Under the pieces are notes generated by a model. That model did not search any database. It had not been told where the DNA came from and saw only the letters and a list, made by a program, of their open reading frames with translations. Shown in pieces: positions 32,908-39,030 of a stretch of DNA of 39,030 nt. The translations under genes and the position numbers were made by a program. Each line of letters starts with the position of its first letter. The stretch's first letter is position 1. Origin of the DNA: an uncultured Oscillospiraceae bacterium (GTDB lineage: Bacteria > Bacillota > Clostridia > Oscillospirales > Acutalibacteraceae); NCBI GenBank assembly GCA_900549825.1, contig URQB01000019.1, positions 1-39,030 on the forward strand, written 5' to 3'.

Positions 32908-32947
32908 GAATGGTTCTGATTCAAGAAAGGAGCTCAATTTTGCAGCA

Positions 32948-33532
32948 TTAAAATACCTGCAGGCTGTTCACGATGGAAACGATCAAATCGAGCGCCTGCT
33001 GATGATACTCGTTTTCCTCATAAATCGCATGCGTATAAACGTTATTCGTCATATCTTCGTCGGAGGTTACGCGGATTTCATAATGCGCGCCGTCTATATT
33101 GATAAGGCCAATCAGAAACAATGCGTCCTTATGCCCTTTGCCCTGGAAAACGGTAATCTCTCCATAATTGGAGCGCAGGGCACCGGCAGCTTCCATACGG
33201 GCGCTTTCGTCGCTCATCAGCGTATCGCTTTCAAAGGAATATGCCGTTACGGATGTAAAAAACGGGGAGCCGAACTGATAAATTTTATACCCATTGTATC
33301 CTTCTGCTTTGGGGTCCTTGACGGCAATGAATTCCCGCTCTGCGTTTTCCGCCGCCTCCCCCAGATACGCAGGATATGGAAAAGCAAGCGATTGGTCGCG
33401 CATCTTTTCCTGAAGAAGCTCCAGGGAAGAAAAAACGTCGCCATAGCTTTGCTTTTGGCATGCCGGCAGCCCAAATGCGGAAAACAACAAGAAAATCGCA
33501 GTCATCAGGCAAAAAGCTCTCGACCGATTCAT
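32948..33532 (-). CDS. Hypothetical lipoprotein, 194 aa
   Basis: The protein has a signal peptide with hydrophobic core TAIFLLFSAFG and a lipobox-like LPAC with Cys25, so it is probably lipid-anchored outside. The mature part (about 170 residues) is an alpha/beta domain of no known family: FAYPAYLGEA-like segment FPYPAYLGEA, SVTAYSFESD and TYAIYEENEY-like C-terminal region (THAIYEENEY). It overlaps the upstream transporter gene by 4 nt (ATGA), so both are translated together. A role in sensing or binding the transporter's substrate is inference. Confidence 0.75.
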   Translation of the reverse strand: MNRSRAFCLMTAIFLLFSAFGLPACQKQSYGDVFSSLELLQEKMRDQSLAFPYPAYLGEAAENAEREFIAVKDPKAEGYNGYKIYQFGSPFFTSVTAYSFESDTLMSDESARMEAAGALRSNYGEITVFQGKGHKDALFLIGLINIDGAHYEIRVTSDEDMTNNVYTHAIYEENEYHQQALDLIVSIVNSLQVF

Positions 33533-34989
33533 CCTTCTTTCACCTCCGGCTGCGCGGAATTCGCCAAGGCCCCTGCTTCCCGGCCGGCCCGTCTGACTTT
33601 CAGCTCGCTTATCATATCGCTTACTTTTTGGTCGGTCAGCTTATAAAACGCCATCGGGATCATCTGCAGCAGGCAGCCCAGCGCGGGGCCGCCCGTCATC
33701 AGAGCAAAGATGCCGTTGAGCATTCCCGGATAATTGTGCTGAATATGCTCGCCGATGCGCAGAGCCGGCTCGTTGATGGCTGCGTTGTATCCGACGATCC
33801 CCAAAATCAGCATAATCAAAGAGCTGAACAGCGCGTTGCCAATTTTCATGATCAAATTATTTACGGCGAAGGTCGACCCTTCCGTCCGTTCGCCCGTTTC
33901 ATATTCCGCATAGTCCAGGCAGTCCATCACCATGTAGCCGGAAAGGGTGGCGGTAATCGTCGGCGGGATATGCGCCAGCACGCGAATACAGATAAAGAGA
34001 ATCAGGTTGCTGTACCCTGCCACGAGAGAAATAACATTCAGCGCAAAACCGACAGCCGACATGATTAGAAAGATCTTCTTTTTGCTGCCAAGCTTCAGCA
34101 GATAGGGCGTGATCATAACCGCAATCATATAGACGACGCCTGTCGCCGTTGACAGCGCCGGAATTAAAATCGATTCGACGCTGAACCGGCCGAAGGAAAA
34201 CATATCTGCGAGGTTCCATTTTGAAAAATACGGAAGAAGAATCCCGTATGCGCTGGTGCCAATGCTGCATAACTGAACGGCGATCACCTGCATCAGAGGC
34301 TTATTTTTCAAAACAGTGAGCAGCGTTTTGAAAAAAGAGGTTTGTTTCTTGACCACCGGAACGACTTCCCGCGTCGTAAAAAATCCGATCTGTAGCGTGA
34401 GAAACGCCATTACCGAAAGAAGCGCAACCGTAATAAAATATCCCTTTTGATTATTTCCGCTGCCGAAGAGCACCACCATAATGAAAAACAAATCGACCGC
34501 AAAAAGCGATCCCATCGAGCCAAAAGTCGAGCTGAACGACATTGCTTTGTTCCGGTCGTCCGGCTCCGTGTAAAGCAGCGGCTTCAAGCCCGCAAGCGGA
34601 ATATCCAGCATTGTAAACGACGTAATAAACAGGGAATAGGTAGTCAGCGCGTATACGAACTTCCCTGATGCAGAGGCGGCCTCAAATGGCGAGAACATCA
34701 AAATGGTAAACAGGAGCAGCGGAAAGGAGGCAACCATCAGGTAAGGCCGGCATTTTCCCCATTTCGTCTTTGTCCTGTCAACCACCATCCCCATGACCGG
34801 ATCGTTGACCGCATCCCATATCCTCGTCACAAGAAAGATGGCGGATACGCTTGCAGGGTTGATATACATGATGTCGGTGAAAAACATTGGCAGGGCCATA
34901 GAGGTCAAACTGATGAAGATGCAATGCCCAAACGAGGCTGATGTTAACCCCGCCGTGTTTTGCCAATAGAGCCTTCGAGCGGTTTCCAT
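33529..34989 (-). CDS. MFS transporter, GPH cation symporter family
   Basis: The 486-residue protein has about 12 membrane segments and the GPH motif region AVNDPVMGMVVDRTKTKWGK after segment two, with a longer than usual C-terminal tail (SELKVRRAGREAGALANS). It should import a glycoside or related solute with a cation. Its start lies 2 nt after the tetR stop, and its end overlaps the lipoprotein gene, so all three form a coupled operon. It is distinct from the transporter at 2702-4036 (different partners and regulator type). Confidence 0.85.
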   Translation of the reverse strand: METARRLYWQNTAGLTSASFGHCIFISLTSMALPMFFTDIMYINPASVSAIFLVTRIWDAVNDPVMGMVVDRTKTKWGKCRPYLMVASFPLLLFTILMFSPFEAASASGKFVYALTTYSLFITSFTMLDIPLAGLKPLLYTEPDDRNKAMSFSSTFGSMGSLFAVDLFFIMVVLFGSGNNQKGYFITVALLSVMAFLTLQIGFFTTREVVPVVKKQTSFFKTLLTVLKNKPLMQVIAVQLCSIGTSAYGILLPYFSKWNLADMFSFGRFSVESILIPALSTATGVVYMIAVMITPYLLKLGSKKKIFLIMSAVGFALNVISLVAGYSNLILFICIRVLAHIPPTITATLSGYMVMDCLDYAEYETGERTEGSTFAVNNLIMKIGNALFSSLIMLILGIVGYNAAINEPALRIGEHIQHNYPGMLNGIFALMTGGPALGCLLQMIPMAFYKLTDQKVSDMISELKVRRAGREAGALANSAQPEVKEG

Positions 34990-34991
34990 TC

Positions 34992-35540
34992 TCAGCCACC
35001 TCCTGATTGTGGATTGGATACAAACCCAAAAAATATGGCATCGATACAGGCGTTTGTTACCTGTTCGTGCTGCTCAAGATGAATGGCCTGATCGAAGATC
35101 CCCAATAAAATCATCCGAAAATATTCTCTATCTATCTGTTTAACACTTCCCTCTTTCACGCATTTGTCATACAGATCAAGTGTTAAATCCCAATTGCTGT
35201 GAAACTGCTTGTCGATCCGCCTGTAGATATTCGGATGAAGCTCGACAAGCTTGTTGAGCTTCAGGGAATCAAAATGGATGACCTTCGGATAAACCGATAC
35301 GATCCGCCTGAGTTTTTCCACCGACGAGATCTCCTGATTCAAAATGTCCTGATGCTGCCGATGAATATCAGCAAACACAAAATCGACCACAGCACCAATC
35401 AGTTCCTCTTTGCTGGAAAAGTATTTATAAATCGTTTTTTTACTGATATGTGCACACAGCGCAATATCGTCCAGAGTAAATTTAATCCCATATTGTTCCG
35501 TCAGTTGAATCGCCGTATTGATGATTTGCTGCCGCATCAT
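34992..35540 (-). CDS. TetR-family transcriptional regulator
   Basis: The 182-residue protein begins MMRQQIINTAIQLTEQYG, with the TetR helix-turn-helix at about 20-50 (FTLDDIALCAHISKKTIYKYFSSKEEL) and a helical ligand domain after it. The start at 35540 follows GAGGG with 7-nt spacing; the longer frame's start has no ribosome site. It heads the operon and probably represses it from the palindrome at 35692-35723. Confidence 0.88.
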   Translation of the reverse strand: MMRQQIINTAIQLTEQYGIKFTLDDIALCAHISKKTIYKYFSSKEELIGAVVDFVFADIHRQHQDILNQEISSVEKLRRIVSVYPKVIHFDSLKLNKLVELHPNIYRRIDKQFHSNWDLTLDLYDKCVKEGSVKQIDREYFRMILLGIFDQAIHLEQHEQVTNACIDAIFFGFVSNPQSGGG

Positions 35541-35691
35541 ACTTCTTCCCTCTATGATTCCATTCAATTTCAACAGCATCGGTAAACAAGGGGAACCAGC
35601 GCCGCCCAGGCTTGCCTCTTCATTCTCAAACGATGTGGAGGCGGTTGCGTTTCACAAAAAATAGCGTTTAGAAAGCAAATCCATTTCCCCC

Positions 35692-35723
35692 ATGGAAACC
35701 GAAAAAAAAATTTTCGTTTCCAT
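35692..35723. promoter_or_regulatory. Candidate TetR operator
   Basis: ATGGAAACCGAAAA (35692-35705) and TTTTCGTTTCCAT (35711-35723) form an inverted repeat broken by one extra C. It covers the predicted transcription start of the tetR operon, where a repressor would block initiation. It could also act as a weak terminator for the oxidoreductase gene. Confidence 0.5.
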
Positions 35724-35728
35724 ATTCC

Positions 35729-35758
35729 ATGATACTATACAGGCCGGCGCCCCGTCAA
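35729..35758 (-). promoter_or_regulatory. Predicted sigma-A promoter of the tetR-transporter-lipoprotein operon
   Basis: On the minus strand TTGACG (35753-35758), 18 nt, TATCAT (35729-35734). An alternative -10 TATAGT is too close to the -35. Transcription would start at about 35722, within the palindrome. Confidence 0.5.
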
Positions 35759-35796
35759 GCTCTTTTTACATAAAAAAACGTATTTTTAGACACTTT

Positions 35797-36798
35797 TTAT
35801 TCATTTATCCAATTGCTGGCTTTTGTTAAGATACCCGCCTCCCGACGAATTCGCTCCATCACATGGCAGACCCTGCGGGTCAGCTCCGTCGCCTGCTCAC
35901 ACTCCGCTCTGGCCGGTTCCGGCTCCTCCGCAAAGCGGCGGAATGCCCGTGCTTCCCCGCTCATGGCTCCGGCCCTGTCGAGCGTTCCGCAAAGCGCCCG
36001 GCTCGTCCCATCCGGCAGGCGCAGCTCCATCCCCGTGAGCATAGAAATCGATTGAATGGTGATACTGCCCTGGTCGCCGAGGATTTCAGAGCCCGCGTAT
36101 CCCTGCGCGATTTTCGACCAGGAGAGCAGAGCTTCCCGATCCGAATAAGAAAGGCATGCGCTTCCAAACCCATCCGCCCCGGTGGGGAGAAAGCCCGCCG
36201 AAGCGCGCACATGCTCCGGCTCGCCGAACAAATCCACCGCCAGATAAACGCAGTAGACTCCTAAATCCATCAAGCCGCCCGCTGCCATGGCCGGGTTGAA
36301 GGTATTGGGCAGCTCGCCCCGCAAAAGGGCCGGATAGCGCGAGGAAAGCTGTGAGAAATCAAAGCGCGCGGTCGTAACACGGCCGATTTCTGAAATCGCC
36401 TGGAGCAGCACCTCCCGCGCGGGCAGGTAACGCATCATGATCGCTTCCATGTAGACGAGGCCCTGCTGCTGTGCCAACGCGCTGAGTTCGTCGAACTGCT
36501 CCGGTGCGGTGACAATGGGCTTCTCGCACAGCACATGCTTGCCGCCCTCCAGCATACGCTTGCTCTGCGGGTAATGAAAGGCGTTCGGGCTGGCGATATA
36601 GACCGCATCCACCGCCGTACTCGCCGCCAAAGCGTCGAGCTGCGTATAGACGATCGGGATCTTCCATTCGCGCGCGAACGCTTCCCCCGTTTCCAGCCCG
36701 CGGGAATAGACGGCAGCCACCTCAATGCCGCCCGCCTGACGCGCGCCCGCAATAAAATGCCCGGCGATGGCGCTGGTGCCGATGATTCCGATCTGCAT
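35797..36798 (-). CDS. Gfo/Idh/MocA-family oxidoreductase
   Basis: The 333-residue protein has an N-terminal Rossmann fold (IGIIGTSAIAGHFIAGARQ), the family signature HVLCEKPIV (about 87-95) with catalytic Lys, and the C-terminal beta-sheet domain with MDLGVYCVYLAVDLFG. Members oxidise or reduce sugars and sugar derivatives with NAD(P). The start has GAGAGGAG 9 nt upstream. It lies upstream of, but separated by 256 nt from, the tetR operon, in the same direction. The substrate is unknown. Confidence 0.9.
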   Translation of the reverse strand: MQIGIIGTSAIAGHFIAGARQAGGIEVAAVYSRGLETGEAFAREWKIPIVYTQLDALAASTAVDAVYIASPNAFHYPQSKRMLEGGKHVLCEKPIVTAPEQFDELSALAQQQGLVYMEAIMMRYLPAREVLLQAISEIGRVTTARFDFSQLSSRYPALLRGELPNTFNPAMAAGGLMDLGVYCVYLAVDLFGEPEHVRASAGFLPTGADGFGSACLSYSDREALLSWSKIAQGYAGSEILGDQGSITIQSISMLTGMELRLPDGTSRALCGTLDRAGAMSGEARAFRRFAEEPEPARAECEQATELTRRVCHVMERIRREAGILTKASNWINE

Positions 36799-36908
36799 AG
36801 ACAGACGCTCCTCTCTAATCCGAATTGTTTCCCATTTACCGGCGGGACCTGAAAATCATAGACATCATGATCACATAATCCGGCCTATCTTTTGATATAA
36901 GACCACTA

Positions 36909-36937
36909 TAGTTTTCCCGCTCTTTCAAATATATAAT
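36909..36937 (+). promoter_or_regulatory. Weak predicted promoter upstream of the 5-codon ORF
   Basis: TAGTTT (36909-36914), 17 nt, TATAAT (36932-36937). The -10 is perfect, the -35 is poor. It would start a short transcript at about 36944. Confidence 0.35.
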
Positions 36938-36996
36938 AAAGTCGACAGAAAAACAAACCGTTCCAACCTCCTATTTATGGAAAGGAGGGAGAACGT

Positions 36997-37014
36997 ATGA
37001 AAAAAATCTGCTGA
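36997..37014 (+). other. Five-codon mini-ORF (MKKIC) with strong ribosome site
   Basis: AAAGGAGGGAG lies 8 nt before an ATG that reads M-K-K-I-C and then TGA. CCTCCT (36967-36972) can pair with AGGAGG (36983-36988) and mask the ribosome site. It may be a leader peptide, a translated mini-gene, or the dead stump of a longer gene. The 36799-37371 gap otherwise contains promoters and CIRCE only. Confidence 0.35.
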
Positions 37015-37160
37015 CCAGACCGCTAACTGAATTGGAATTTTCTTCGCGTCGGATGCATATGATTCATAAGCCCCGTTCACTTGCTTTCTCCTTTTCGCGC
37101 TGACTATCCTACCATCTTTTTTCGATCCTTACATCTATAAATGTATGATAAAAATCATAT

Positions 37161-37187
37161 TTAGCACTCAATCGATTAGAGTGCTAA
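37161..37187. promoter_or_regulatory. CIRCE operator (HrcA-binding site)
   Basis: TTAGCACTC, 9 nt, GAGTGCTAA: an exact match to the CIRCE consensus. HrcA bound here would repress the downstream small heat-shock gene until heat or misfolded protein frees it. The site lies upstream of the predicted -35 at 37216. Confidence 0.93.
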
Positions 37188-37215
37188 TATTTACACTCCG
37201 TTCACAACTCATGTA

Positions 37216-37243
37216 TTGTTTTTTCACAATCCCCGGGTACAAT
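37216..37243 (+). promoter_or_regulatory. Predicted promoter of hsp20
   Basis: TTGTTT (37216-37221), 16 nt, TACAAT (37238-37243). The predicted mRNA starts just before a 7-bp hairpin TTGTTCC/GGAACAA (37249-37266). Confidence 0.5.
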
Positions 37244-37371
37244 AAGAATTGTTCCAGGGGGAACAAGTAACAAGGCAAAATCAACGAAGGAAGACGGTCG
37301 CCATGTTTTAACAACAAGTCTCTGCAAGGCAAAACGCACCATCACATGAAATTTTTTAGGAGGTATGCTTT

Positions 37372-37797
37372 ATGTTTGATCTAATGCCTTTTGGTTATGA
37401 AAGAAGTTTGCTGGACTCCTTTGACAATTTTGAAAAAGAGTTCTTCAAGGGCATGAACCGCTCGCTTGTGAGCTTCCGCACCGATATCCAGGACAAAGGC
37501 GATCAATACGTTCTGGAAGCCGAACTGCCGGGCTTTGCCAAGGAAGATATCCATATTGACCTCGATGACAATTACCTGACCATCCGCGCCGAGCACAAGG
37601 AGGACAGGGAAGAAAAGGATGAAAAGAAATCCTATGTCCGCCAGGAGCGCTATTACGGTGCGTATGAACGCCGCTTCGACGTATCCGGCATCGATGTGGA
37701 CGCGATCAAGGCCGGCTATGAAAGCGGCGTGCTGACGCTGGAGCTTCCGAAGGCGCCGGAGGTCAAACCCGAAGTCAAAAAGATCGAAATCCAGTAA
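37372..37797 (+). CDS. hsp20: Hsp20/alpha-crystallin small heat-shock protein
   Basis: The 141-residue protein has a short N-terminal arm (LMPFGYERSLLDSF), an alpha-crystallin domain (about 35-130; AELPGFAKEDIHIDLDDNYL, then ESGVLTLELPK) and a C-terminal IEI motif used for oligomer assembly. It is an ATP-independent chaperone that holds unfolding proteins in the cytoplasm. The ribosome site AGGAGG lies 8 nt before the ATG. CIRCE control is visible upstream. An IS remnant stands immediately downstream, before the likely terminator. Confidence 0.95.
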   Translation: MFDLMPFGYERSLLDSFDNFEKEFFKGMNRSLVSFRTDIQDKGDQYVLEAELPGFAKEDIHIDLDDNYLTIRAEHKEDREEKDEKKSYVRQERYYGAYERRFDVSGIDVDAIKAGYESGVLTLELPKAPEVKPEVKKIEIQ

Positions 37798-37826
37798 AAC
37801 AAAAAGAAAGGGAGCCGCACAGAGTG

Positions 37827-38093
37827 TGAAGTGCCCCCAAAAATCAGACAATACTGGAAACGAAAATTGTTGGAGCAGCCAAAAGGGCTTGCTGTCTGTG
37901 AAAAGCAGGCGGCAAGCCCTTTCGCTTTGCCTGGATGCGATGATTGTTGTAGTAGTCCAGATATTGAATCCGTTCCTGCTTAAAATGTTCCATGGATTCA
38001 AATTCCTGTGTATCGTTTGTCCGGTATTCCTTTGGCATATAACCCCACTTGTTTACAGTATACCATACTGTCTAACAAATGGGGTGCTGTTCA
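37827..38093 (-). mobile_element. Internally deleted IS3-family element with both ends
   Basis: The left end reads TGAAGTGCCCCC...AGACAATA and the right end, inverted, TGAACAGCACCCC...AGACAGTA; both share the TGAA-CCCC-AGACA pattern of one IS3-family group. Only 267 bp remain, instead of about 1.2-1.5 kb, with just the transposase C-terminus inside. At the right end, the terminal repeat faces a second inverted copy (CCCCACTTGTTTACAGTAT and ATACTGTCTAACAAATGGGG, 38044-38084). No clear target duplication is visible. Confidence 0.7.
37844..38038 (-). pseudogene. IS3-family transposase OrfB, C-terminal remnant
   Basis: The frame ends in a C-terminus typical of IS3 OrfB integrase-type transposases: YLDYYNNHRIQAKRKGLPPA followed by RQQALLAA. 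The DDE catalytic core is missing, and the first 10-15 codons (MPKEYRTNDTQ) are unlike the family and probably derive from deletion joining. The remnant cannot encode an active transposase. Confidence 0.75.
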
Positions 38094-38165
38094 ATGACCG
38101 GCGTGTCGTAAAATAAATTGTCGTTTTATCCCACGGAGATGGTTTTGTCAAGAGGATGTACAGAG

Positions 38166-38199
38166 AGCTGCCGCGTCGTTTTGCGGCAGTTATTTTTTT
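38166..38199 (+). terminator. Rho-independent terminator, probably of hsp20
   Basis: AGCTGCCGC-type arm CTGCCGC (38168-38174) pairs with GCGGCAG (38183-38189), extended by AG/TT, followed by TTATTTTTTT. With the IS element removed, it would stand about 100 nt after the hsp20 stop. Confidence 0.75.
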
Positions 38200-38224
38200 G
38201 CGCTTCAATATGAAAGGTACTTGT

Positions 38225-38336
38225 GCTCAGGCCGCGCGGGCCCTTCCTTTTCCGTTCGGCCGGAAAAGGAAGCAAAAGGGGCCGTTTTGCACCCTTTTCT
38301 AACTAGAGAAAAGGCGTGGGCCCGCGCGGCCTGAGC
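38225..38336. repeat. Structured repeat copy B in a perfect 19-bp inverted-repeat frame
   Basis: GCTCAGGCCGCGCGGGCCC (38225-38243) and GGGCCCGCGCGGCCTGAGC (38318-38336) are exact inverted repeats. Inside are hairpin 1, TTCCTTTTCCG / CGGAAAAGGAA (38244-38271, 6-nt loop), and hairpin 2, CCTTTTCT / AGAAAAGG (38293-38314). The whole can fold as a three-way junction. The left part matches copy A at 32303. REP/BIME- or MITE-like. Confidence 0.75.
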
Positions 38337-38402
38337 GCGTACCGATTTCCCGATCCGTTGTCAAGACAAGCGAAGAGAACAAAGAAATCGCTCAAAATTC
38401 TC

Positions 38403-38431
38403 TTGATTTTGGGTCACCTTTATTATATAAT
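38403..38431 (+). promoter_or_regulatory. Promoter of the ribbon-helix-helix gene
   Basis: TTGATT (38403-38408), 17 nt, TATAAT (38426-38431). The operator repeats overlap both the spacer and the region right after the -10. Confidence 0.65.
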
Positions 38432-38445
38432 TTGGGTGACCCAAA
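38408..38445. promoter_or_regulatory. Candidate operator of the ribbon-helix-helix protein
   Basis: TTTGGGTGACCCAAA (38431-38445) is a perfect 15-bp palindrome, and TTTGGGTCACC (38408-38418) is a second, partly degenerate copy 23 bp upstream. The two also form an 11-bp inverted repeat with each other. Their position over the promoter suggests autorepression. Confidence 0.6.
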
Positions 38446-38462
38446 CAAAGGAGGTGAATTTA

Positions 38463-38639
38463 CTGGGCACAAAAAAAATAGGCCGCCCTACTGACAATCC
38501 AAAGCCCTATCGGATGGCAGTGAAATACGATGAAGAGTGTAAGCAGATTTTAGAAGCCTACTGCAAGCAGGAAAATGTGAATCGTATGGAAGCCGCACGG
38601 CGGGGAATCAAAAAGTTGAAGGACGACCTCAAAAAATGA
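38463..38639 (+). CDS. Ribbon-helix-helix (CopG/Arc-type) regulator, probable CTG start
   Basis: The 58-residue protein reads GTKKIGRPTDNPKPYRMAVK then EECKQILEAYCKQENVNRMEAARRGIKKLKDDLKK, matching the small RHH proteins with a GRPTDNPK N-terminus common on mobile elements of Clostridia. AAAGGAGGTG (38447-38456) is 8 nt before CTG 38463, the only well placed codon; the in-frame GTG 38454 lies inside the ribosome site, and no ATG exists nearby. It probably represses its own promoter. Next gene is a DUF6809-like one. Confidence 0.8.
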   Translation: MGTKKIGRPTDNPKPYRMAVKYDEECKQILEAYCKQENVNRMEAARRGIKKLKDDLKK

Positions 38640-38703
38640 AAGGAAGCGGCTCACCTTCGTCAAAGCAACAGCCACTTCCAGTACCGCCAATGCCAAAAGG
38701 CAA

Positions 38704-38735
38704 TTGCAGCATAAATATGATACCATATGCTGCAA
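38704..38735. terminator. 10-bp inverted repeat after the RHH gene
   Basis: TTGCAGCATA (38704-38713) and TATGCTGCAA (38726-38735) pair exactly around a 12-nt loop, followed by CTCCTTTC. Weak terminator or regulatory site between the RHH gene and the next gene. Confidence 0.4.
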
Positions 38736-38778
38736 CTCCTTTCAAGCATTGTGGAATTTGAAAGGAGACTTGTTATCA

Positions 38779-39030
38779 TGCAAAACATTCTCGACGCCCT
38801 CTGCTACGGCAACCTCTGCCCCAGTGGTAGGCCCCTCCTCCCCGGTTCCCCTGCCGAAAAAGCCCACGCCACCTTTTATGAGACCGCCCTCCAACTGGAA
38901 AAAACGCTCAGAGGGGAGGAAAAAGAGCGGTTTGAAAGGTTTACGGACGCCAATCAGGCGCTTAGCGACTGTTCATGTTGCGAATATTTCTCCGACGGCT
39001 TCCGCCTTGGCGCGCGCCTCATGCTTGAGG
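38779..39030 (+). CDS. DUF6809-like hypothetical protein (partial, runs off the window)
   Basis: An open frame of 84 codons starts at ATG 38779, with AAAGGAG 10 nt upstream, and continues past the window end. The product has the layout of small DUF6809-type proteins of Clostridia: a short N-terminal MQNILDALCYGNLCP, a charged middle helix (ETALQLEKTLRGEEKERFERF) and the terminal YFSDGFRLGARLMLE helix. Function unknown; members usually sit in mobile or accessory regions. The cysteine-rich DCSCCEYF segment stands where most members have a less Cys-rich sequence. Confidence 0.65.

Larger units (their letters stand above)
32234..32947. other. Gene-poor, hairpin-rich intergenic stretch
   Basis: About 700 nt without a credible gene between the YbaK-like gene and the lipoprotein gene. 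It holds one copy of a repeat (32303-32368), a GCCGTT/AACGGC hairpin right after it, CACGGGAG/CTCCCGTG at about 32668-32690, a CCTTTTGC/GCAAAAAGG hairpin near 32698-32724, and a strong hairpin at 32879-32907. Open frames of up to 152 codons on either strand lack ribosome sites and have low-complexity, Arg/Cys-rich products, so I do not call them. Confidence 0.5.

Noticed and set aside
38550..38735. Minus-strand 61-codon ORF antisense to the RHH gene
   Set aside because: Hydrophobic by shadow composition, starts inside an inverted repeat and has no ribosome site.
1..39030. CRISPR arrays, tRNA or rRNA genes, riboswitches, prophage genes
   Set aside because: Looked for regular direct repeats, cloverleaf patterns and conserved riboswitch cores in the gaps; none was seen. 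A covariance search would be needed to exclude weak riboswitches.

Overview
The window looks like a chromosomal segment of a spore-forming, low-to-mid-GC Bacillota (class Clostridia). Evidence: both subunits of dipicolinate synthase (dpaA, dpaB), a SpoVG protein, wall teichoic acid genes of the ribitol type (tarI, tarJ) with a TagGH exporter, FtsEX with an M23 hydrolase, a perfect HrcA/CIRCE operator, strong GGAGG ribosome sites and TTGACA/TATAAT-type promoters. Start codons TTG and GTG are common. I cannot name the genus from sequence alone; a gut Clostridia lineage is an inference from the fucosidase and GPH sugar-symporter content.

Layout. Positions 1-285 hold only a doubtful gene tail. 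286-504 is a small gene with its own promoter. 704-4036 is a tightly coupled minus-strand operon (GPH-family transporter, esterase, PHP-domain hydrolase) divergent from an AraC regulator (4290-5135), probably a substrate-induced uptake and processing unit. 5191-9199 is a sporulation/RNA cluster: dpaB, dpaA, a 20-codon small ORF, cca, spoVG and a hypothetical. 9370-13223 holds a GH95 fucosidase and a pyrimidine-nucleoside phosphorylase. 13300-21129 is a teichoic acid/cell-surface polymer operon read leftwards from a promoter at 21299-21327: two GT2 enzymes, TagG-like permease, TagH-like ATPase, TarI, TarJ, a third GT2 and a CDP-glycerol/ribitol phosphotransferase.

21538-25722 is an ftsE-ftsX-M23-S41 operon. 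Its S41 member has lost both catalytic residues (Ser to Gly303, Lys to Asn328, exact 25-residue spacing kept) and looks like a pseudoprotease beside an intact M23 hydrolase, the most interesting signal here. 25975-27060 is a PucR/CdaR-type regulator. 27387-32143 carries an exported propeller-like protein, a metallophosphoesterase, an alpha/beta hydrolase, a HAD phosphatase, a 21-codon small ORF and a YbaK/ProX tRNA deacylase.

32234-32947 has no convincing gene but contains a structured repeat that recurs at 38225, where it sits in a perfect 19-bp inverted-repeat frame. 32948-35540 is a tetR-transporter-lipoprotein operon with a palindrome at its start site. 35797-36798 is a Gfo/Idh/MocA oxidoreductase. 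The right end (36799-39030) is accessory-looking: a 5-codon ORF with an excellent ribosome site, a CIRCE-controlled small heat-shock gene, an internally deleted IS3-family element sitting before that gene's likely terminator, the repeat element, and an apparently self-regulated ribbon-helix-helix gene with a probable CTG start, followed by a partial DUF6809-like gene running off the window.
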